In this document: positions 36,794-45,306 of the stretch, piece by piece
How positions within the stretch are numbered: the stretch's first letter is position 1
Layout of the letters: each line of letters opens with the position of its first letter
Origin: Actinocrinis puniceicyclus
GTDB taxonomy: Bacteria > Actinomycetota > Actinomycetes > Streptomycetales > Catenulisporaceae
Length of the DNA: 45,308 nt
Reading direction: 5' to 3'
Assembly: GCF_018283645.1 (NCBI RefSeq)
Contig: NZ_JAGSXH010000046.1
Coordinates: 1-45,308 of the forward strand
Position numbers and translations under genes: made by a program
Notes under the pieces: model-generated
What the model saw: the letters and a program-made list of their open reading frames with translations, nothing else
Database searches by the model: none
Told to the model about the DNA's origin: nothing

Positions 36794-37794
36794 CGGACGG
36801 GCTCCTCCCGGGCCGGGCGCGGTGCGGCGGTGTTGTCAGAGGTCTTGTTCTCAGTGGGCGGGTGGCCGGTGAGCGCGAAGAAGACGTCGTCGAGGTCCGG
36901 GGTGTGCACGGAGAGCGAGTCGACCTCGATCGCGGCCTCGTCGAGCCGGTTGAGCAGCGTCCGCAGCGCACTGACACCGCGGTCGCCCGGCACGTGCAGC
37001 GAGAGGTCGTCCGCGCGGGACGCGCCGTCGAGGATGCCGGCGGCCGCCGTCAATCGCGCATCATCGGCGAACTGGAGGCTCACGTGGCCGCCGGGGACGC
37101 GGCGCTTGAGCTCGGCGGGGGTGCCCGCGGCCACGATCCTGCCCTGGTCGAGTACCGCGATCCGGTCGGCCAGCTCGTCGGCCTCGTCGAGGTCCTGGGT
37201 CGTCAGGAAGATCGTGACGCCGCGGGCCGCCAGGTCCCGCACGATCTGCCACATCGTGCGGCGGCTGCGCGGGTCCAGGCCAGTGGTGGGCTCGTCGAGG
37301 AAGATGACGCGCGGCTCGCCGATCAGCGTCATCGCCAGGTCGAGCCGCCGGCGCATGCCGCCGGAGTAGGTCGCGGCCCTCCTGTCGGCCGCGTCGAGCA
37401 GCTCGAAGCGGCCCAGCAGGTCGGCGGCGCGGCGGCGTCCCTCGGCGCGGGGCAGGTGGTGCAGGTCGGCCATCAGCCGCAGGTTTTCCCGGCCGGTGAG
37501 CAGGCCGTCCACCGCGGAGAACTGACCTGTCACGCCGATCGCACGGCGTACCGCGTCAGGTTCACGGGCCGGGTCCCGGCCCGTGACCCGCGCCTGGCCG
37601 CCGTCGGCGCGTATCAGGGTGGCCAGGATCTGGACCGTGGTGGTCTTGCCCGCCCCGTTCGGGCCGAGCAGGCAGAAGACCGTTCCCTCGGCGACGCTCA
37701 GATCGACGCCGTCGAGCACGACTTTCTGCCCGAAGGACTTGCGCAGCCCGGTCGCCGTGATCGCCGGGCCGGGCGCGGCGGCAGTGGGAGTCAT
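36790..37794 (-). CDS. ABC transporter ATPase (DrrA-like)
   Basis: A 334-residue ATP-binding subunit. Walker A is GPNGAGKTTT, the signature is YSGGMRRRLDLAMTL, Walker B is VIFLDEPTTGLDPRSR, and the switch region reads LTTQDLDEADELADRIAVL, with Gln in place of the usual His as in other DrrA proteins. The C-terminal 100 residues match the DrrA regulatory domain, including LDDVFFALTGH. ATG 37794 follows AAGGAGAGG. It is coupled to the permease by a four-base overlap. Confidence 0.92.
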   Translation of the reverse strand: MTPTAAAPGPAITATGLRKSFGQKVVLDGVDLSVAEGTVFCLLGPNGAGKTTTVQILATLIRADGGQARVTGRDPAREPDAVRRAIGVTGQFSAVDGLLTGRENLRLMADLHHLPRAEGRRRAADLLGRFELLDAADRRAATYSGGMRRRLDLAMTLIGEPRVIFLDEPTTGLDPRSRRTMWQIVRDLAARGVTIFLTTQDLDEADELADRIAVLDQGRIVAAGTPAELKRRVPGGHVSLQFADDARLTAAAGILDGASRADDLSLHVPGDRGVSALRTLLNRLDEAAIEVDSLSVHTPDLDDVFFALTGHPPTENKTSDNTAAPRPAREEPVR

Positions 37795-37868
37795 GCCTCT
37801 CCTTCCGTGTCCGCGGCCCGGGGGCCGCACCTGCGGTAAGGATGCGGGCCGGCGGATTCACCGCTGTT

Positions 37869-37881
37869 TCACGGCGCTTTC
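37869..37881. promoter_or_regulatory. CACGGCGCTT element upstream of drrA-like gene
   Basis: TCACGGCGCTTTC occurs 75-87 bp upstream of the exporter start. The same core recurs twice upstream of the DUF397 gene (41105, 41128). It is a possible shared operator. Confidence 0.35.
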
Positions 37882-37907
37882 GCGCCACGCGCAAGATTCA
37901 GCGAAGA

Positions 37908-38075
37908 GTCGACATTCCGGCCGATCCCACCGTGGACGGCCTGGAGGAGAAGTGGGCGCGGCGCTGGGACGAGTGCGCGGTATACGCGTTCGATCGCACG
38001 CAGCCGCGTGAGCGGATATTCTCGATCAACAACGTCGCAGCGGTTCCGTGTGCACACAGCCGAATCAGCCTTCTC
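37908..38075 (+). pseudogene. valS: valS 5' relic (valyl-tRNA synthetase fragment)
   Basis: The frame from 37908 reads VDIPADPTVDGLEEKWARRW, then DECAVYAFDRTQPRERIFSI. This is clearly the N-terminal pattern of actinobacterial ValS (the GLEEKW, YxFDRT and YSI motifs). There is no start codon, and after 38027 the expected DTPPPTVSGSLHVGH segment is lost or frameshifted: only codons for SGSV-H can be found in another frame near 38045-38060. The remaining about 1100 residues are absent. It is a non-functional remnant left by a duplication, transfer or deletion. Confidence 0.7.
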
Positions 38076-38141
38076 GGACCGCCGGCGACGGGCCGCGGCG
38101 TCGTCGATGCCGCACGCATTCACCGCCGCGGGTTCGCGCTG

Positions 38142-40541
38142 TCACGGGTCGGCGAGCGCGGATAAGCGGGCATGCAGTGCGGCGGCGCGCGGGTCGGTGA
38201 ACGCGCCTGCCAGTTCCCGCGCTTCCGCCCGGAACGGCCGCGCCTGCTCCGTCTGGCCGGCCGCGTCGAGGCACTGCGCCAGGAGTCCGAGTTCGACAGC
38301 GAGCCGGTAGGCGTCCGGAAGAGCGCGTCGCGCGGCGACGGCCCTGCGGTGGAAGTCGATCGCCTCTTCGACGCGGCCCTGGCTGCGCAGGGCCGTGCCG
38401 ATCCCGCAATAGGTCGCGGCCTCCCGGGCGGGATCGTTCAGCCGGCGTTGCAGGCGCAGGCAGTTGAGGTACATTTCCGAGGCGCCGCCGGCGTCGCCGC
38501 TCTCAAGCGTGATCGCCGCGCGTTCGAGGGCGATGTCGACTTCGAGGGCTGCGTATCGCGTGCCGCCTTCGAGGATCCGCTCGGCGCTGACGGTGCACTC
38601 CTGCGCCCGGTCCAGGCGCCCGCTCTCCCGGTGCGCGCGGATCAGGGTGATGAGGGTTTCCAGCAGCGGCGCTCCCTCGGTGCGGATCTCGCGGTGTACC
38701 CGCATCGCCCTGTCGGCCAACTCGACCACCTGGGCGAGCCGTCCCTGTTCGAGCCGGGTGCGCGCGAGGTTGTCGAGCGCGACCGCGTGCCAGGCGCGGT
38801 GACCGTCCGCCTCGGCCAGGCGTACCGTCTGCTCGAAGCGGTCGGCCGCGTCATCGAGTTCCCGGTGACGCAGGTGGATCAGACCTATGCTGTTGTGCGC
38901 CTCGATGACCCCGAGGCGATCGCGCTGAACGGTGAAGATCTCCAGCGCGGCGAGATGGTGGCTGAGCGCACGTTCGCCCTGGCCGGCCGCCTTCCAGGCG
39001 AAACCCAGTCCTTGCAGCACCCTGGCCTCGGCCCGCCGGTCGCCGAGCCGCCGCGCCGCCTGAAGGCCGAGCTGTCCCATTTCCAGGCGGTCGTCGGTAT
39101 CGCCGTGCGCTGCTTGCAGCGTCTGCACGGACGCCGACAGCTGCCAGGCGATCTCGTCGAGCCGGGCCTGCGCCGCCGCGTGGGCGAGCGCGAGCAGGTT
39201 CGCGCGTTCGGCGACGTACCAGTCGTTGGCCGCCGTCCGGTCATCCGGGCCGAAGGGCGGCGGATAAGCACCGGGGCTGCCGGTCAGCACGCTGGGGCGC
39301 AGGCTCTGCGTCGCACGCATCGCGGTGTCCGCCGTGCGCAGATACCAGTGCGCCGCTCGCAGCAGGGCCGCGCGCTGGGCGGCCTCCTCCTCCTGGCTGG
39401 CCGCGAGGTCTGCGGCGTAGGCGCGCAGCAGGTCGTGAAACTGGTGGCGCGCGCTGCCGGTCTGTTCGAGCAGATGCGCGCCCGTGAGCACGTCGAGCAG
39501 CGCCCGGGTCCGTTCAGGAGTCTCATCGAGCAGGGCGGCTGCCGCGGCGAGGCTGAAGTCGGTGCCCGGGTGCAGTCCGAGCAGCCGGAACGCGCGCGCC
39601 GCGGCCGGAGGCAGCGCGCGGTAAGACCACGCGAAAACCGTGCGCACCGCGTCCGCGTCGGCGTCGTCCTCGATGGACAGGGCGTCCCACAACGAGGACT
39701 CGTCGCGCAGGTCCGCGATCAGTTCTCGAAGCGGCATGAGCGGGCGGGCCGCCGCGCGTTCGGCGGCGATGCGCAGCGCCAGCGGCAGCCGGGCGCACAG
39801 CCGGGCCAGCTGGGCGACCTGCGCCGGATCGTCCCCGGCCCGATAACCGGTGGTAACCGTGTTCACCAGAGCGACCGATTCGGTCTCGGTCAGCAGGCCC
39901 ACGGTGATCCGGCGGGCGCCGTCGCGGGCCGAGAGCCCGGACAGCCGGCCCCGGCAGGTGACCACCGCCAGCGAACCGGCCTCGCCGGGCAGCAGCGGGC
40001 GCACCTGCCCGGCGGTCGCCGCGTTGTCGAGTACGACGAGCACACGGCGCCCGGCCAGGAGGGTCCGGTACAGCGCCGCGCGTTCTTCCACGCCCGCGGG
40101 AATCGAGCCGGGCGCCACACCCAGCGCCCGCAGAAACCGCTCCAGCGCGCCTGCGGAGGTCAGCGGCGTGCCCGGATCGTAGCCGCGCAGGTTCACGAAC
40201 AACTGCCCGTCCGGAAACCGGGAGCGCACCAGGTGCGCGAAGTGGACGGCCAGGGATGTCTTACCGACCCCGGCCGTGCCCGCCACGACGACCAGCGTCA
40301 CCGGCTCGTCGCCGCCGGAAAGTAAGGCTTCGAGCTTGTCGAGTTCGCCGCGCCGCCCGACGAATCCACGTAGGTCGGCAGGGAGCTGATGCGGTACCGC
40401 CGAGGCGTTTTCGGTTCGCTGCGCGGTGTAAAAGTGCACCCCGCCGGCGATGTCGCGGGCCTGCACGACGTCATGCGCCGCTCCCGCCAGTGTCGAGGAC
40501 ACTCCTTCCGGCCGCGACGGATCACCGGCTGACTGCCGCAT
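38142..40541 (-). CDS. STAND (NB-ARC)-TPR protein with amyloid-like N-terminal motif
   Basis: A 799-residue NLR-like protein. Residues 24-39 (DVVQARDIAGGVHFYT) form a short motif seen before NB-ARC domains in many actinobacteria. The NB-ARC core spans about 55-330: FVGRRGELDKL, P-loop GTAGVGKTSLAVHFAHLVR (K94), Walker B VLVVLDNAATAGQV, GRLSGLSARDGA and LCARLPLALRIAAERA. A winged helix with HQFHDLLRAYAADLA follows, then at least eight TPRs to the C-terminus. There is no SARP domain, so it is probably a signalling or immunity-type switch. ATG 40541 follows GAGGGG. Confidence 0.88.
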   Translation of the reverse strand: MRQSAGDPSRPEGVSSTLAGAAHDVVQARDIAGGVHFYTAQRTENASAVPHQLPADLRGFVGRRGELDKLEALLSGGDEPVTLVVVAGTAGVGKTSLAVHFAHLVRSRFPDGQLFVNLRGYDPGTPLTSAGALERFLRALGVAPGSIPAGVEERAALYRTLLAGRRVLVVLDNAATAGQVRPLLPGEAGSLAVVTCRGRLSGLSARDGARRITVGLLTETESVALVNTVTTGYRAGDDPAQVAQLARLCARLPLALRIAAERAAARPLMPLRELIADLRDESSLWDALSIEDDADADAVRTVFAWSYRALPPAAARAFRLLGLHPGTDFSLAAAAALLDETPERTRALLDVLTGAHLLEQTGSARHQFHDLLRAYAADLAASQEEEAAQRAALLRAAHWYLRTADTAMRATQSLRPSVLTGSPGAYPPPFGPDDRTAANDWYVAERANLLALAHAAAQARLDEIAWQLSASVQTLQAAHGDTDDRLEMGQLGLQAARRLGDRRAEARVLQGLGFAWKAAGQGERALSHHLAALEIFTVQRDRLGVIEAHNSIGLIHLRHRELDDAADRFEQTVRLAEADGHRAWHAVALDNLARTRLEQGRLAQVVELADRAMRVHREIRTEGAPLLETLITLIRAHRESGRLDRAQECTVSAERILEGGTRYAALEVDIALERAAITLESGDAGGASEMYLNCLRLQRRLNDPAREAATYCGIGTALRSQGRVEEAIDFHRRAVAARRALPDAYRLAVELGLLAQCLDAAGQTEQARPFRAEARELAGAFTDPRAAALHARLSALADP

Positions 40542-40727
40542 GGCGCGAATCCCCTCGGTGTCTTCGACCCACCCTCTTTCTCAGCACTCTAATGATGCAT
40601 TCCGTGGTTGCCCACCCCGGCCTTCGGGCCGTGGCCTGCCAGGACGGCGCGGGACGCGAAAGTGGCGCCGCGCCGGTTCGTCGGCGCGACGCCACCCGAT
40701 CACCGCTCAGCGTTCGCTCGCGCGAAC

Positions 40728-40928
40728 CTACAGCGGCATTTCGAATTCGCCGTTGAACGCCCCGAGCAGGAACGCCTCCCACTCGCCCTGGTTGAACACC
40801 AGCACCGGGCCGGTGACGTCCTTGCTGTCGCGAACCTGCGCCCATCCCTGGGTGAAACGCACCTGCACGCAGCCGCCGTTGTCGTCGCTGAAGCTGCTCT
40901 TGAACCAACCCCGTTCCTGCGGGTTCAT
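40728..40928 (-). CDS. DUF397 protein
   Basis: A 66-residue protein with the DUF397 core: GWFKSSFSDDNGGCVQVRF, VRDSKDVTGPVLVFNQGEW and EAFLLGAF. In streptomycetes these small proteins usually sit next to an HTH/DUF5753 regulator, together resembling the WhiJ/AbaA developmental pairs. No such partner is seen here. ATG 40928 has a strong GGAGG site. The upstream region to 41215 carries two CACGGCGCTT repeats. Confidence 0.88.
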   Translation of the reverse strand: MNPQERGWFKSSFSDDNGGCVQVRFTQGWAQVRDSKDVTGPVLVFNQGEWEAFLLGAFNGEFEMPL

Positions 40929-41102
40929 CGCCTTCCTCCGTGAAATTCCGGCTCCGGCTCGTCGCGCCGCCGTTCCCCGATGCGTCGCTGCGCACTGATA
41001 CCCGTGCTGGGCGCAGGTGAGCGGGGATCCGTGCGGCCGAGTCGCCATCGCCACCGCGGGACTTCTATTCGTCCCCTCCATCAGAGAAATTCCGCGGTCG
41101 CC

Positions 41103-41143
41103 TTCACGGCGCTTACACGACGTTTGACACGGCGCTTTCACAC
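41103..41143. promoter_or_regulatory. Paired CACGGCGCTT repeats upstream of DUF397 gene
   Basis: CACGGCGCTT at 41105-41114 and 41128-41137, 23 bp apart, each followed by an ACAC-type end. They lie about 175-215 bp upstream of the DUF397 start. The same core is upstream of the DrrA-like gene. Confidence 0.35.
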
Positions 41144-41215
41144 CGGGCGGCGGGAACGGGTTCGTGAGCATGCGGGAGTGCACGGCGGCGCGCTACGGGG
41201 CTCACGTTCGCGACG

Positions 41216-43423
41216 TCATTGCGCGGTAATGGGATCGGCGTCGCGGTAGCCCAGTTGCCGGTACAGGTCCAGCGCCTGGTTCCAGTGCTCCCGGGCGGCT
41301 GACGGCTCGTTCAGCGCGAGCAGTGCGTCACCGAGTGCCTGGTGCGCATGGGCCTGGTCGAGTGGCGCGGCCGCTTGCCGCGCATATCCGAGTGAGGCGC
41401 GGTAGAGATGCACCGCGGCCGGATATCTGGCTTGCGCCTGGCGGATGCGTCCGGTCTCGAGGCAGACCCGGGCGTGCCGGAGCGGATCTCGGATCTGCTC
41501 GGCCAGTTCGGTGGCGCGCTCGATGCTGACGAGTGAGGACTCGTAGTCGCCCAGGCGGGTGTGCGCGCGGGCGAGGTGGACCAGGACGTCGACCTCGTTG
41601 CGCCGGTCTCCGACGGCCTGGAAGAGCCGCAGCGCGGTGCGGAACGACGCCAGCGCGGATTCGTGGTCGCCGGTGTGGTCGTGGACGGCACCGATGTTGC
41701 TGGCGAGGATGGCGATGTTGTGCGGGTTGCCCTGGCGGTCGGCGAGTTTCTGCGCCTGCCGGAAGTAGTGCAGCGCCTTGTCGTGGTCTTCGATGAGCCG
41801 GTACATCTCGCCGAGGTTGGCCAGCACGTCGCATTGCAGTACCGGATCGTTCAACTGCCGCGCCATCTTCAGCGCCTCGCGAGTCTGTACCAGCGCTGCT
41901 TCACTTTCGCCGAGTTCGAACAGGACGATGCCCTTGTGGTATCCCGCGACCGCTTGGCCGCGCCGGTCCTCGATCCGGCCGAAGATGGCCACGGCCCGGC
42001 CGAACGCCTGCGCGGCGACGGTGGGACGGCGGGCGTGCCAGTGGACCCGTCCGAGTTCGATGAGCGCGTCGCCCTGTCCGCGCTCGTCGCCGCAGCCACT
42101 CCAGGCGTCCAGCGCCTGCTCGGCGGCGTCCAGCGCCTCATCGAGATCACCGGTACGGACGTGTGCCGCGGCGAGGTCGGTCATGAGTTGGCCCGATACG
42201 GTGTCGTTACGGGTTTCGCCTTGCTGCGCGCGGGCGGCGTCGAGAGCCTTGCGCAGCATCTGCACGGCTTGGCTCCAGTGGCCGCGCCGGTCCAGATGCT
42301 GTGCCAGGACGAAGGGCAGACGGCTGGTGTGCCGGCTCCAGCCGCGCTCGTGGGCGTAGGCCGCGGCCGCCATGAGGTTGGCGGACTCCTCGTCCATCCA
42401 GGCTTGCGCCTTGGCAGGCGAGCCGAGTGTGGCCGCGCCCCACGCGGATATCGCCGTCGGCTCGCCGAGGGTGCGCCGGTAGGGGCGCAGGATGCTTTCG
42501 GCGTGCGCGGCGCAGGCGAGGTAGAACTCGAGCACGCGGCCCACGGCGTCGTCCGACGCGCCGGTGTCCAGTTCGAGCTGGATCTGAATCAGAGCATATG
42601 CACGCAGCAGGTCGTGCAGGCGATAGCGGTGGCGCGCGGTCTCCTCGATCAAGTGGTGCTCCACCAGCACGTCGAGCGCGAGATCGGCCTGGCCGACGGG
42701 CATCGCGGCTAACACCGCCGCAGCCTGCAAGCCGATGTCGTCGCCCGGGTGCGCGGCGAGCCGTCGCAGGAGCGTGCGATGGGCCGGGGCCAGGGCGCGG
42801 TACGACATCGCGAAGGCCGCCCGGATGGGGCTGGTCAGGCTGTCGTCGACGGCGGATGCGACGGCCATGGTCAGGCGCTCGACTATGTCGTTCAGTCGCC
42901 ATGTCGGCCGCGAGCGCAGATAGGCGGCCGCGACCGCGATCGCCAGGGGCAGGCCCCCGCAGTGGCGCGTGAACCGCGCAAGCTGGTCGCGGTCGGCTGT
43001 GAAGTCGCGGCCGGTGATCTGGGTGAGCAGGGCGCTGGCCGCGGCGTCCGTCAGCGGCCGCACCGTGTGCTGCCGGGCGCCGACGAGGCCGGATATCCGG
43101 CGGCGGGAGGTGAGCAGGACGACGCTGCCGGGAGTGGTGGGCAGCAGGGGCGCGATCTGTTCCGCGTCCAGGACGTCGTCGAGCAGGACCAGCAACCGCC
43201 GCCCGCTGTTGCGCCGGCGCCACAGCGCTGCCAGGGCGTCGAGGGAGCCGGCGCGTCCGAGTTCGCCGGCGGGTGTCGAGACGGCCTCCAGCAGTTGCGT
43301 CAACGCCTCGCGCGGATCGACCGCCGGTTGGTGGGGGTGATGGGTGCGAAGGCTGATTTGCAGGGCGCCGTCCGGGCAGTTCGCGCGCAGGCGGTGTGCG
43401 GCGTGAACCGCCAGGCAGAGCTT
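41216..43423 (-). pseudogene. STAND (NB-ARC)-TPR gene truncated at its P-loop
   Basis: The frame gives about 735 residues of an NB-ARC/winged helix/TPR protein: LAVHAAHRLRANCPDGALQI, LLVLLDDVLDAEQIAPLLP (Walker B), LLTSRRRISGLVGARQHTV, HCGGLPLAIAVAAAYL, RYRLHDLLRAYALIQIQLE, then at least nine TPRs. Homology begins at the LAVHAAH that normally follows GxGKT; the Walker A motif and all upstream domains are missing. Directly beyond, at 43424-43445, is the start region of a serine integrase. Insertion there has separated the two gene parts. The rest should lie at the far end of the element. Without Walker A this product cannot be an ATPase switch. Confidence 0.85.
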
Positions 43424-43427
43424 TCGC

Positions 43428-43446
43428 AGATGTATCCTAGATGTAT
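43428..43446. repeat. Direct AGATGTAT repeat at the integrase junction
   Basis: AGATGTAT occurs at 43428-43435 and 43439-43446, an 11-bp period, exactly between the truncated STAND gene and the integrase start. It may be part of the attachment site or a protein-binding repeat. Confidence 0.5.
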
Positions 43447-45085
43447 GAGCATTGATCCGGTACGACAGACCATGACAGGCGACTTGACCGGCCTGAACTT
43501 CGCGATTCTGGACCGGCTGTCGAACGAGTCCAAGCGGCGGCGGCACCTGAAGGACCAGGAAGCGGCGGGGGTGGACCCGAAGGCGCGGCCCCGCACCGGG
43601 ATGGACATCAACAACCGCGACGAGCAGGTGACCGATTGCAGGCAATACGTCGAGTCGCGCGGCGGGCGGATCGTTCACATCTACGACGAGGAGCACACCT
43701 CCGCCTACAAGCGCCGCAAGATCAGGCAGAGCGACGGCAGCGTCATCTACCGCGTGATACGGCCCGTGTACGCGGCCATGCTCAGGGATCTCGCGAAGGG
43801 CAAGGCCCCGAACGGGGAGCGCCTGGACGGGGCGATCTGCCCGGACCTTGACCGGCTCACCCGGGACAACCGGGATCTTGAGGACTCGATCGATACCGTG
43901 GTGCACCACCACCGCCCGATCATCGACCTGTCCGGCGCGCTGGACCTGAACACCCAGAACGGACAGACCAACGCGCGGGTGATCACCGCGTTCAAGAACG
44001 CGCAGAGCGCTGATACGGGACGACGGGTGGGCCGCAAACACAAGGCGCTCCAGCGCGAGGGCATCCCGACCGGGGGACACCGCCCGTTCGGGTGGCAGGA
44101 CGACAAGCGCACCCTGCATCCGGTCGAAGCCCCGCTGTTGCGCACCGCCGTAGCGGAGATCTTGAACGGCCGGGCGGTCACGGCGGTCGCCGCCGACTGG
44201 AACCGGCGCGGGATCCCCACGGCGCGCGGGAAGCTGTGGCGCGCGGTGAACCTCAAAGCCGTACTGCGCAACCCGCGCATGGCCGGATACCGCATGGTCA
44301 CCATCGCCAACGCCGACGAGGACAACGGGGAAACGCTCTCCCGCCACGTGATCACCCTCAAGGACGAGGACGGTAACCCCGTCATGGGCCAGTGGGAGCG
44401 GATGATCTCCCCGGCGGATTGGGACAAGCTGATTGCGATCATCGGGGAGACCCCGCAGCGCGGCGACGGCAACAACACCCGGTCGCATCTGGCCACGGGC
44501 ACGCTGCGGTGTGGCAAAGGCGACTGCGACACCCCGCTCCGCGCGACCAAGGCCCCGCCCAGCGCGCACAAGCCGGAAGGGTTCTTCTGGTACACCTGCC
44601 TGTCCAAGGGCCAGGGCGGGTGCGGCGGGGTGAAGGTCAACGGGTGGGAGACCGACGAGGCTCTGATGTGGCTTGCGATCGAGATGTACCAGGAGCAGGC
44701 CGCCGAGCGCGAGGCCAGCGCCGAACCCGAGCCGTGGCAGCGCGAAGGCGAGCTGACGATGGTGCGTGAGGACATGGCCGCCGCCAAGGCCGCCCGCAAG
44801 GCCGGGAAGATCACCGCAGAGCGCTACTACGCCGATCTGGCCGAGCAGGAAGCAGCGGAACGCGCACTGCTCAAAGAGAAGAACGCCACGATCAAGGCCG
44901 CCCAGGTGGCCGCCGACGTGCCGGTGACCTTGGAAGAGGACTGGACGGGCGGGAACCTGTCGCTCACCGAGCAGCGCGTCTATCTGGAACGCGCGTTCTC
45001 CGCCGTGATCGTCGCCCCGACCAACGGCCGCCGGGGAGTGCCCACACACCACCGGCTCACCCCCGTGCCCGCACAGCGCGGCTGA
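43445..45085 (+). CDS. Large serine recombinase (integrase)
   Basis: A 546-residue large serine integrase that would insert and excise the element. The catalytic domain is residues 15-200: the nucleophile lies in FAILDRLSNES (S26), with DGAICPDLDRLTRDNRDLED as the conserved loop. A recombinase domain spans about 200-340 (GGHRPFGWQDD, NRRGIPTARGKLW, VLRNPRMAGYRM). A zinc ribbon follows (C356, C361, C385, C393), then a Glu/Ala coiled coil. ATG 43445 has no ribosome site; a TATCCT box ends six bases before it, so it may be leaderless. It lies immediately beside the broken STAND gene. Confidence 0.92.
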   Translation: MSIDPVRQTMTGDLTGLNFAILDRLSNESKRRRHLKDQEAAGVDPKARPRTGMDINNRDEQVTDCRQYVESRGGRIVHIYDEEHTSAYKRRKIRQSDGSVIYRVIRPVYAAMLRDLAKGKAPNGERLDGAICPDLDRLTRDNRDLEDSIDTVVHHHRPIIDLSGALDLNTQNGQTNARVITAFKNAQSADTGRRVGRKHKALQREGIPTGGHRPFGWQDDKRTLHPVEAPLLRTAVAEILNGRAVTAVAADWNRRGIPTARGKLWRAVNLKAVLRNPRMAGYRMVTIANADEDNGETLSRHVITLKDEDGNPVMGQWERMISPADWDKLIAIIGETPQRGDGNNTRSHLATGTLRCGKGDCDTPLRATKAPPSAHKPEGFFWYTCLSKGQGGCGGVKVNGWETDEALMWLAIEMYQEQAAEREASAEPEPWQREGELTMVREDMAAAKAARKAGKITAERYYADLAEQEAAERALLKEKNATIKAAQVAADVPVTLEEDWTGGNLSLTEQRVYLERAFSAVIVAPTNGRRGVPTHHRLTPVPAQRG

Positions 45086-45096
45086 CAGCAGGCCGG

Positions 45097-45129
45097 ACCC
45101 CGCCCGCCGAGCTACCGGGGCGGGCGGGT
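45097..45129. terminator. GC-rich hairpin between convergent genes
   Basis: ACCC-GCCCGCC (45097-45108, one bulged C) pairs with GGCGGGCGGGT (45119-45129). It lies 12 nt after the integrase stop and overlaps the end of the convergent gene, so it may act in both directions. Confidence 0.6.
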
Positions 45130-45306
45130 GTCAGGCCTCTTACCCTTGGCCGTCTTGCGGGTACGCACCCGGTAGCCCAGCCCCGCATTGATGCTGCGCC
45201 ACTGCTCATCCGACCAGTGCGGCAACCGCTTCGCCCACTCCCGCGCCCACGCCCGCACCTCATCCACGTCCCCGCCGCCGTCAAGATCATCGGGGACTGC
45301 TTCAGG
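45112..45306 (-). CDS. Partial hypothetical protein of the mobile element
   Basis: A minus-strand frame without a start inside the window, 64 residues, ending in TAG at 45112-45114. It contains VDEVRAWAREWAKRLPHW, then SDEQWRSINAGLGYRVRTRK and a basic tail. The SDEQWRxINAxLGYRV pattern is familiar from small proteins of actinobacterial integrative elements and phages; no function is known to me. It is convergent with the integrase and shares a terminator. Confidence 0.65.
   Translation of the reverse strand, partial: PEAVPDDLDGGGDVDEVRAWAREWAKRLPHWSDEQWRSINAGLGYRVRTRKTAKGKRPDTRPPR

Noticed and set aside
42749..43444. Upstream extension of the integrase frame
   Set aside because: It is antisense to the well-conserved STAND gene; integrase homology begins at ATG 43445.
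43426..45052. Minus-strand continuation of the STAND reading frame across the integrase
   Set aside because: The frame stays open only because of GC bias. Its composition is shadow-like (Gly, Val, Arg, His runs), and the plus-strand integrase has clear domains there.
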